DNA from: JANQLU01 sp964434955
Lineage (GTDB): Bacteria > Planctomycetota > Planctomycetia > Pirellulales > Pirellulaceae
Direction of reading: 5' to 3'
NCBI GenBank assembly: GCA_964434955.1
Contig: CAYSXI010000154.1
Span: forward strand, 1-12,803
Length of the DNA: 12,803 bases
The notes beneath the pieces were generated by a model, which was given only the letters and a program-made list of their open reading frames with translations, was not told where the DNA came from and ran no database searches. Position 1 is the first letter of the stretch. Each line of letters begins with the position of its first letter. Of this stretch, positions 7,544-12,803 are shown in pieces. A program made the translations under genes and the position numbers.

Positions 7544-7573
7544 CTAATATGCCTCAACCTAATATGCCTCAAC
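7544..7573. repeat. 15-bp perfect tandem duplication over the epimerase stop codon
   Basis: The unit CTAATATGCCTCAAC occurs twice back to back (7544-7558 and 7559-7573). On the minus strand each copy reads GTT GAG GCA TAT TAG, that is V-E-A-Y-stop. The upstream copy forms the real end of the epimerase; the other is left in the 3' untranslated region as an in-frame echo. Confidence 0.9.
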
Positions 7574-8518
7574 CAATTTATCGTGGACTCGGTTCAATAG
7601 ATTGCGAGTGGCTCGAATACCTTCATACTCGCCTACCTTACCACCTTCATACTCGACCCCAACGAAGCCGCGGTACCCCGCGTCCAAGACGATCTTCATC
7701 ATTTTGTAGAAGTCGGTATGCACTTCATCGCCACGGTCGTCGAAATCATGGCTCTTGGCACTGACGGCTTTGGCAAAGGGCATTAATTCCGTGACACCTT
7801 TATACCGGTCATATTTTTTGCCGCGGCCGATGTTGAAATTCCCAAAATCGGGCAGGGTCCCACAATTCTTTTTGCCGACCGTTTTCATGACCTTGGCCAG
7901 CCATTCGCCATTCGAGGAAAGGCCACCGTGATTTTCGACGACAACGTTGAGATCGTGCTTGCCAGCGAATTCACTCAGGCGAGCTAGCCCATCGGCTGCC
8001 AATTTGACCTGCTCATCGAAACTGCCGCCCGAGGCCGCGTTAACCCGGATCGAATGGCACCCCAGGAATTTGGCCGCCTCAACCCATCGAAAGTGGTTCT
8101 CGACTGCCCGTTTTCGCTTGGCATCGTCGGGATCCCCAAGTCGCCCCTCGCCGTCGCACATGATCAACAGACTTTTAACGCCGTTGTCATCACAACGCTT
8201 TTTCATTTCCGCCAAGTACTTCTCGTCTTTTGCCTTGTCCTTGAAAAATTGATTGACGTATTCGACGGCCGAAATACCAAATTCTTTCTTGGAGACTTGG
8301 GCGAAGTCCAAATTGTCAATTTTCTTGGATCGCAAGGCACGATGCAGTGACCACTGTGCGATCGAGATCTCAAATATCCGCTTTTTCGATGGCGAATCCG
8401 GCATTGAGGAGCTAGGACGAGCGGCTCGAGCCGCGGCAGGACTAAAAGCAAGCGCGGCGGATGCGGCGCCAGCCGCTGCCCCACCTAAAAAAACCCGCCG
8501 ATCGGGACGTTTGGACAT
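7559..8518 (-). CDS. Tat-exported sugar phosphate isomerase/epimerase (AP endonuclease 2-type TIM barrel)
   Basis: A 319-residue protein. The ATG at 8518 is chosen over the longer frame from 8620 because TAAGGA lies 7 nt upstream and the sequence then begins MSKRPDRRVFLGG, a twin-arginine leader followed by an alanine-rich hydrophobic stretch and a likely cleavage near AAARA-AR. The mature part fits the xylose-isomerase-like TIM barrel (IEISIAQWSLHRAL near the start). Candidate divalent-metal ligands are E195 (VVVENHGG), D224 (LPDFGN), H257 (KSHDFDD) and E289 (VGVEYEGG). Export after folding is typical for such planctomycete proteins and points to a periplasmic sugar or sugar-derivative substrate; the exact reaction cannot be read from sequence. 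It is transcribed alone, divergent from the next gene, with its own promoter and terminator. A 13-bp exact repeat gives the doubled EYEG at 289-292 and 297-300. Confidence 0.88.
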   Translation of the reverse strand: MSKRPDRRVFLGGAAAGAASAALAFSPAAARAARPSSSMPDSPSKKRIFEISIAQWSLHRALRSKKIDNLDFAQVSKKEFGISAVEYVNQFFKDKAKDEKYLAEMKKRCDDNGVKSLLIMCDGEGRLGDPDDAKRKRAVENHFRWVEAAKFLGCHSIRVNAASGGSFDEQVKLAADGLARLSEFAGKHDLNVVVENHGGLSSNGEWLAKVMKTVGKKNCGTLPDFGNFNIGRGKKYDRYKGVTELMPFAKAVSAKSHDFDDRGDEVHTDFYKMMKIVLDAGYRGFVGVEYEGGKVGEYEGIRATRNLLNRVHDKLVEAY

Positions 8519-8525
8519 TTGGATT

Positions 8526-8531
8526 TCCTTA
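8526..8531 (-). promoter_or_regulatory. Ribosome binding site deciding the epimerase start
   Basis: TAAGGA on the minus strand, 7 nt before the ATG at 8518. It supports the start with the twin-arginine leader rather than the upstream in-frame start at 8620. Confidence 0.7.
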
Positions 8532-8573
8532 CTGAGTATGTATATCGGGAAACAAATCGAGGGAAAGACAAGA

Positions 8574-8602
8574 AGTATAAATCGACGTAACCGTGGTTTC
8601 AA
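8574..8602 (-). promoter_or_regulatory. Near-consensus sigma70-type promoter of the epimerase gene
   Basis: On the minus strand TTGAAA (8602-8597), a 17-nt spacer and TATACT (8579-8574). Five of six bases match consensus in each hexamer. The start of transcription would fall near 8567, giving a leader of about 49 nt. It lies inside the in-frame extension to 8620, which supports the shorter protein. The remaining part of the 220-bp divergent gap (8603-8738) should hold the promoter of the plus-strand operon, but I could not pick one with confidence. Confidence 0.65.
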
Positions 8603-8738
8603 TTTGCTACGACCGAGCAAGGACCATTTACGGCAACATTTTGATGCCGGCCCTTCGTTTTCGTGCCATCCATGATTGGCTAAGATGTCAATTCAAAACC
8701 ATTGCATCCCCCTTCGAAATCAACTTTCGGGAAACACC

Positions 8739-9914
8739 ATGAAACAACTGAGTCTTCAAAAGTGGCTTTGTCCAGCTCTCGCAATGCTGGCCATGACTGC
8801 TTCGGTATGCCTGACTTCTCAATCCGCGAGCGGATTGGAAAACGATAACATCGACGAGGCGATCCGCGCGATCCAAAAAGTGGATTCAAAAGGAAATGGA
8901 CATGAAGCTGCGATCAAAGCCATGGCAACTTTGAATCAATGCAAAATCGATCAAGTCCCAAGATTGCTGGCGGCCATGGATAACGCGAACCCGCTTGGGC
9001 AGAACTGGCTTCGTGCGGCGATCAACTCTGCGGTCAATCGAGGTGGCGAGTTACCTGCCGATCAGATTCGCAAATATTTCAATGAGCGAAACGGCTCTCA
9101 CCTCGGGCGTCTCCTCGCTTTCGAATTGTTGACGAAGGACAATGAATCACTTTCAAAAGTACTGACCCCCAAACTCATCGACGACCCAAGCTTGCCTTTG
9201 CGTCGCAAAGGCATCAAATGGCTGATCTCAAAATCCGAGGAAAGTGACCACATCCAGGCACTTGGCATGCTTGGCCTGGCCATTGAGAAAGCCCGTGATG
9301 TCGATCAGGTCCAACAACTCCAGGGACTGTTGAGCAAAAAGGGCATTCAAATCGATCTCACCAAACAATTGGGCTACGCGGCTGAATGGCAGCTGGTCGG
9401 TCCTTTTGACAACAAAGACCAAAAAGGATTCAGTGTCGCATACGGTCCGGAAAAAAATCTCGACGCAATTGACACGAAGGCCGAGTATGCCGATGCGATG
9501 GACAAGGAAAACCCGGCGAACTGGACGGAGCATCTGACATCCGATGCGATGGGAGTTGTTGACCTGAACAAAGCCGTTGGCAAAGTCAAAGGTGCGATCG
9601 TTTACGGATACACCGAATTTGAATCCGGGGAAGACCGAGATGCCGAAATCCGAATCGGTTGCATCAACGCAAACAAGGTCTGGGTCAATGGCGAGCTGGT
9701 AATCTCAAACGAGGTCTACCATGTCGGAATGATGCCTGATCAATTCAAGGGCAAGGTAAAACTCAAAAAGGGCGCCAACAAAATCCTGTTCAAGGTCTGC
9801 CAAAACGAACAGACGCAGCCCTGGGCCCAACGATGGCAGTTTCAACTTCGTGTTTGCGATTCAACGGGCAAGGCAATTGCTCCCGCTGACGCCGAAGCAG
9901 AAAGCAATGAGTAA
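8739..9914 (+). CDS. Secreted helical-repeat protein with C-terminal jelly-roll-like domain
   Basis: A 391-residue protein of no family I can name. The ATG at 8739 is chosen because it opens directly onto a signal peptide (MKQLSLQKWLCPALAMLAM, cleavage near SQSASG); the longer frame from a TTG at 8676 would bury it. Residues about 35-205 are a run of amphipathic helices resembling HEAT/armadillo-type repeats. Residue 217 starts WQLVGPFDN, and from there to about 385 the pattern is beta-rich, with KVWVNGELV and VKLKKGANKILFKVCQNE, resembling galactose-binding-like (jelly-roll) domains often attached to secreted planctomycete enzymes. No catalytic residues are evident. It is the first gene of a probable operon, 36 bp before the PQQ-like propeller gene. 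A binding or scaffold role outside the cytoplasm is the most that can be inferred. Confidence 0.75.
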   Translation: MKQLSLQKWLCPALAMLAMTASVCLTSQSASGLENDNIDEAIRAIQKVDSKGNGHEAAIKAMATLNQCKIDQVPRLLAAMDNANPLGQNWLRAAINSAVNRGGELPADQIRKYFNERNGSHLGRLLAFELLTKDNESLSKVLTPKLIDDPSLPLRRKGIKWLISKSEESDHIQALGMLGLAIEKARDVDQVQQLQGLLSKKGIQIDLTKQLGYAAEWQLVGPFDNKDQKGFSVAYGPEKNLDAIDTKAEYADAMDKENPANWTEHLTSDAMGVVDLNKAVGKVKGAIVYGYTEFESGEDRDAEIRIGCINANKVWVNGELVISNEVYHVGMMPDQFKGKVKLKKGANKILFKVCQNEQTQPWAQRWQFQLRVCDSTGKAIAPADAEAESNE

Positions 9915-9950
9915 GCCATGAACCTGAATAGCCAAACACGAGAAAAAACA

Positions 9951-11183
9951 ATGACTAAAAATTACGGAATCAAATTTGGATTCGTCGTTCTGATCGCTTT
10001 CTCGATCTGCGCACAAGCTCACGCCGACGACTGGACTCAGTTTCGCGGCACGGGCGGAACCAGCAACGCAGCTGGCGCCGTTATCCCGATCAAGATCGCC
10101 GAATCAAACAATGTTAAATGGGACGTTGAGTTGCCGGGGAAAGGACCGTCCAGCCCAATCGTCATTGGCGATCAGGTCATCGTGACCTGTTCCTTCGGTG
10201 ACAAACAGGACCGGTTAGCCGTGGTTTCTTACAACGCCAAATCGGGCAAGCAAAATTGGCGGCAAGACTTTTGGGCAACCGGACGAAGCGTTTGCCACCC
10301 GCTCTCAGCGAACGCGGCCCCCACTCCGACTTCCGACGGAAAGTTTATTTACGCGTTTTTCTCCAGCAATGACCTGGCCTGCCTGGATCTCGAAGGAAAC
10401 CTCAAGTGGTTCCGTGGCCTGGCCTATGATTACCCCAAAGCGGCCAACGACACAGGGATGTCGTCATCGCCGGTCGTTGCGGATGGCGTGGTCGTCGTTC
10501 AAATTGAGAACCAGGCGGATTCCTTCGCGGCGGGAATCGATACCACAACTGGGAAGACACTGTGGCGAAAGGAACGTGAACCCAAAGCCTGCTGGGCTTC
10601 GCCGGTCATCATCCGCGGCAACCCGAACCGCCCATCGATGGTGGTGCTTCAATCCAACTCCAAGACCACGGTTCACAATGTGAAGTCCGGTGAAAAAGTC
10701 TGGGAATACGAAGGACGCTTTAGTGGGATCCCGTCACCCGTTGTGGATGGCAACCGACTTTACCTCCCAGTCGATGGAACCACGGCATTTGAAATTGCCG
10801 ATGACGGTAAGTTCACCAAGTTATGGAACAATCCACGGATGGCGCCGGGCACCTCTAGCCTGATTGTTTCCAAGAAGTATCTTTTCAGCTTGAATCGTGG
10901 CGGAATCACGAATTGCTTTGATGCCAAATCGGGCGAACGACTCTGGCAAGTCCGAATGAACTCGGGCTCCGGTTTTTGGTCGACGCCCCTGCTGGCTGGC
11001 GGACACTTGTACTTCTTCTCCCAAGGAGGAAAAGCCCAAGTGGTTGAGGTGAGTAACAGTGGCGGCAAAATCGTTTACGAACACGAGTACAAAGAAACCT
11101 TCCTTGGCTCGCCGGCCGTATCCAACAACGCCATGTTCATGCGAAGTGACAATCGCCTTCGAAAAATTGCTGGCGATCAATGA
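9951..11183 (+). CDS. Secreted PQQ-like (BamB-type) beta-propeller protein
   Basis: A 410-residue protein. The ATG at 9951 gives a compact signal peptide (MTKNYGIKFGFVVLIAFSIC, cleavage AQAHA-DD); an in-frame ATG at 9918 adds 11 polar residues and is less likely, though neither has a strong Shine-Dalgarno. The mature protein begins DDWTQFRGTGG, the common opening of planctomycete PQQ-like repeat proteins. Blade-closing motifs recur along the chain: KSGKQNW, LEGNLKW, TTGKTLW, KSGEKVW, KSGERLW and a weaker SGGKIVY, consistent with a seven- or eight-blade propeller. This fold includes BamB and quinoprotein dehydrogenases; I see no sign of quinone- or calcium-site residues, so an interaction or scaffold role is more likely than dehydrogenase activity. 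Its TGA overlaps the aroA ATG by 4 bp (ATGA), implying translational coupling. Confidence 0.85.
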   Translation: MTKNYGIKFGFVVLIAFSICAQAHADDWTQFRGTGGTSNAAGAVIPIKIAESNNVKWDVELPGKGPSSPIVIGDQVIVTCSFGDKQDRLAVVSYNAKSGKQNWRQDFWATGRSVCHPLSANAAPTPTSDGKFIYAFFSSNDLACLDLEGNLKWFRGLAYDYPKAANDTGMSSSPVVADGVVVVQIENQADSFAAGIDTTTGKTLWRKEREPKACWASPVIIRGNPNRPSMVVLQSNSKTTVHNVKSGEKVWEYEGRFSGIPSPVVDGNRLYLPVDGTTAFEIADDGKFTKLWNNPRMAPGTSSLIVSKKYLFSLNRGGITNCFDAKSGERLWQVRMNSGSGFWSTPLLAGGHLYFFSQGGKAQVVEVSNSGGKIVYEHEYKETFLGSPAVSNNAMFMRSDNRLRKIAGDQ

Positions 11184-12244
11184 CAGACAACCGAATCGCG
11201 TTCCGTGAGATTGAACCGATCGGAAAGCTAAACGCCAAAGTGACGGTGCCCGGTTCAAAAAGCATTACGAATCGGGCACTCGTCTGCTCGGCTCTGGCCG
11301 ACGGGACCTCCAGGCTCCAAAACGTTCTTGAAAGCGACGATACGCGGGTCATGGTTGATGGCCTGAAGGCACTGGGATTTGAAATCGACTGGAACCGAAA
11401 GGACCGAACGATTTTGATTACCGGCAAGGCAGGAACCATCCCGTCCAAACTCGCCGAGATCAACGTGCTTGGCAGTGGAACAACCATGCGATTCCTGTCG
11501 TCCGTTTGCTGCCTTGGAAAAGGCAAATACACGCTCGACGGAATTGAACGAATGCGGCAGCGCCCGATCGGCGATCTCGTTCGTTGCTTAAACCAATTGG
11601 GAAGTGAAACGAGCGCCGAAAAAGCCAACCAATTTCCGCCTGTCGTGGTCCGTGCGAACGGGCTTCAGGGCGGGAACTGTACGATTGCCGGCGATCGGAG
11701 CAGTCAGTTTCTCAGCTCTTTGTTAATGGCCGCTCCGGCAGCACAAAAGAAGGTGGAGATTTCGGTTGAAGGGGAATTGGTATCGAAACCGTTCATTAAA
11801 CTAACGCTAACGGTGATGAAAGCATTTGGCGCCACCGTGGATTCGAATACGCAATTGACGAGATTCCTTGTTGCCCCCCAAACTTATCAGGCGACCGAGT
11901 ACTTCATTGAACCTGACGCGACGGCAGCAAGCTATTTCTGGGGCGCGGCGGCCGTCTGCGGCGGCAGTGTCAGCGTCGCCGGACTCGGCCGCAAATCGAC
12001 CCAGGGCGACATGCGTTTTCTCGAAGTTCTCAAAAGCATGGGCTGCCAAACGGTCGAGTCAACCGATGCACTAACGGTTATCGGTCCCGCCAAGCACGGA
12101 GTTGATGTCGACATGAACGGGTTCAGCGATACCGTACAAACGGTCGCTGCGATTTCCCTGTTTGTGGATGGCCCGACAACGATTCGCGGCGTTGCCCATA
12201 ATCGCCTTAAGGAATCGGATCGAATCGGGGACCTGGCCCGCTAG
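11180..12244 (+). CDS. aroA: EPSP synthase (3-phosphoshikimate 1-carboxyvinyltransferase), frame ended by premature TAG
   Basis: AroA joins shikimate-3-phosphate and phosphoenolpyruvate in the cytosolic aromatic amino acid pathway. The 354 codons before the stop contain family motifs in order: GSKSITNRAL (K27, R32), LGSGTTMRFL (97-106), RMRQRPIGDL (124-133), GDRSSQFLSSLLMAAP, EPDATAASYFWGAAAV, D317 in GFSDTVQTVA, and HNRLKESDRI with E345 and R348. Matching to E. coli numbering is offset by about 3-4. Codon 355 is TAG where relatives carry Glu or Gln (GDLAR-x-LRK). The remaining 76 codons continue in the same frame and hold essential residues, so the short product should be inactive by itself. 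The ATG overlaps the TGA of the propeller gene. Full length would be 431 residues, normal for the family. Cause may be a true nonsense mutation or a base error. Confidence 0.9.
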   Translation: MTDNRIAFREIEPIGKLNAKVTVPGSKSITNRALVCSALADGTSRLQNVLESDDTRVMVDGLKALGFEIDWNRKDRTILITGKAGTIPSKLAEINVLGSGTTMRFLSSVCCLGKGKYTLDGIERMRQRPIGDLVRCLNQLGSETSAEKANQFPPVVVRANGLQGGNCTIAGDRSSQFLSSLLMAAPAAQKKVEISVEGELVSKPFIKLTLTVMKAFGATVDSNTQLTRFLVAPQTYQATEYFIEPDATAASYFWGAAAVCGGSVSVAGLGRKSTQGDMRFLEVLKSMGCQTVESTDALTVIGPAKHGVDVDMNGFSDTVQTVAAISLFVDGPTTIRGVAHNRLKESDRIGDLAR

Positions 12245-12475
12245 CTTCGCAAATGCGGCGCGGACGTCGACGAAAGGGAGGATGGATTGCGAATCGTTCC
12301 GCAGCCGACCAAGGCTTGCGAAATTGAAACTTATGACGATCACCGAATGGCCATGGCATTTTCTCTCGTCGGCTTAAAGCAACCGGGGATCAAAATCCTT
12401 GATCCAGGTTGTACCAGCAAGACCTTTCCCGACTATTTCGAACGCCTCGACTCAATGGCGTCCCAATTACAATAG
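12242..12475 (+). pseudogene. aroA: In-frame amber codon and detached C-terminal part of aroA
   Basis: The TAG at 12242-12244 is followed without frame change by 76 sense codons ending at a TAG at 12473-12475. They encode the normal AroA ending: LRKCGADVDEREDGL, IETYDDHRMAMAFSLVGL and GCTSKTFPDYF. R389 and K414 (counting the stop as residue 355) correspond to E. coli R386 and K411, which bind substrate. One base change (CAG or GAG to TAG) explains everything; no indel is present. A TTG at 12287 has AGGGAGG 5 nt upstream and could in theory start the fragment separately, but that sequence also encodes the conserved EREDG segment. Confidence 0.9.
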
Positions 12476-12501
12476 TTTGCAGCGAACCAATTGCGCAAAC
12501 A

Positions 12502-12539
12502 CGCAAGCGACAAATCTCTCCGCAAGCGACAAATCTTTC
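12502..12539. repeat. 19-bp imperfect tandem repeat upstream of the PAS-type gene
   Basis: Two adjacent copies, CGCAAGCGACAAATCTCTC and CGCAAGCGACAAATCTTTC, differ at one base. They lie 85-122 bp before the next start codon in the 148-bp gap after aroA. They may be a recent duplication or a paired regulator site. The gap otherwise has a possible -10 (TAGAAT at 12589-12594) without a well-spaced -35. Confidence 0.8.
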
Positions 12540-12623
12540 CGAGTACATTTTGCTGTATTGACTTGCTGTGCAAATCAGGCCAATTCCTTAGAATAACGGC
12601 TGCTTATCCAGGGAGTTTGCGCC

Positions 12624-12803
12624 ATGGCACAATCGTTGGCCAACGTAAAAATCGACTTTGATTCACTCGGTCTATTTGATTTCGTCGATTGCGGCGTATG
12701 GATCGACGACTTAACTGAACTTGAAGCTTGCTACGACAAGTTGCGAGCGGAAGGTGTTACAGATCTTCACGAATACCTGAAGTCGAGCCCCGAAAAAGCG
12801 CTC
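12624..12803 (+). CDS. N-terminal part of a probable PAS-domain sensor protein (cut by window end)
   Basis: The first 60 codons of a gene that continues past the window. The start is supported by GGGAG at 12611-12615, 8 nt before the ATG. The visible protein has no signal peptide and begins MAQSLANVKIDFDSLGLFDF; the later part, KLRAEGVTDLHEYLKSSPEK, resembles the short helical segment that often precedes the first PAS domain in PAS-containing histidine kinases and diguanylate cyclases, where LR-x-x-GVTDLR-x-YL-x-x-P is common. The output domain is not visible, so kinase, cyclase or other cannot be decided. It is probably a separate transcription unit from aroA. Confidence 0.65.
   Translation, partial: MAQSLANVKIDFDSLGLFDFVDCGVWIDDLTELEACYDKLRAEGVTDLHEYLKSSPEKAL

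Noticed and set aside
7351..7764. Plus-strand frame of 137 codons in the gap before the epimerase 3' end
   Set aside because: It has no ribosome binding site, runs through the terminator stem and its second half is antisense to the epimerase gene; the composition (Arg/His-rich) is that of a shadow frame.
12242..12244. TAG read as a normal sense codon (amber reassignment or pyrrolysine)
   Set aside because: TAG ends at least four other genes here (at 2909, 5136, 6565 and 7559) and the full aroA frame at 12475, so general reassignment is unlikely; AroA has no role for pyrrolysine.
12558..12594. TTGACT and TAGAAT as a promoter for the PAS-type gene
   Set aside because: The spacer is 25 nt, too long for a sigma70-type promoter; only the TAGAAT could be a genuine -10.
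1..12803. CRISPR arrays, tRNA or rRNA genes, insertion sequences
   Set aside because: No spaced repeat array, cloverleaf-like sequence, rRNA-like sequence, transposase or terminal inverted repeats were seen.

Overview
The window reads as a planctomycete chromosome, most likely from a member of the Pirellulales. The reasons are the combination of a Tat-exported sugar-phosphate isomerase/epimerase with a twin-arginine leader, a secreted PQQ-like beta-propeller that starts with a DDWTQFRG motif, a secreted helical-repeat/jelly-roll protein, and HlyD-type adaptors fused to GAF and to PqqD/M50 domains. This placement is inferred from protein style only; no rRNA or tRNA gene is present to confirm it.

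Layout. (1) Positions 1-5136, plus strand: a tight three-gene export/adaptor operon. It holds a small secreted HlyD-like adaptor, a GAF-transmembrane-HlyD fusion, and a PqqD-M50 metalloprotease-HlyD fusion. No ABC, RND or outer-membrane pore gene lies inside the window. (2) Positions 5133-7113, minus strand: a BaiN/HI0933-type flavoprotein whose stop overlaps the stop of the preceding convergent gene, then an orphan HicB-like ribbon-helix-helix protein with a proline-rich tail. (3) Positions 7114-7558: a non-coding stretch rich in inverted repeats, including a good intrinsic terminator. (4) Positions 7559-8518, minus strand: a Tat-exported sugar isomerase/epimerase with a near-consensus sigma70-type promoter and a 15-bp tandem duplication that repeats its last four codons and stop. 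(5) Positions 8739-12475, plus strand: a secreted helical-repeat/jelly-roll protein, a secreted PQQ-like propeller, and aroA (EPSP synthase), joined to the propeller by an ATGA overlap. The aroA frame is broken by one in-frame TAG at codon 355, after which 76 well-conserved codons follow in the same frame. (6) Positions 12476-12803: an intergenic region with a 19-bp tandem repeat, then the first 60 codons of a probable PAS-type sensor gene that runs off the window.

How they work together. The first operon looks like one envelope machine: three different proteins each carry a barrel-sandwich adaptor region, one has a cytoplasmic sensory part and one has a membrane protease plus a PqqD-like peptide-binding part. 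The other genes look like ordinary metabolic and envelope functions. The two observations most worth checking are the aroA amber codon and the substrate or partner of the PqqD-M50-HlyD system.
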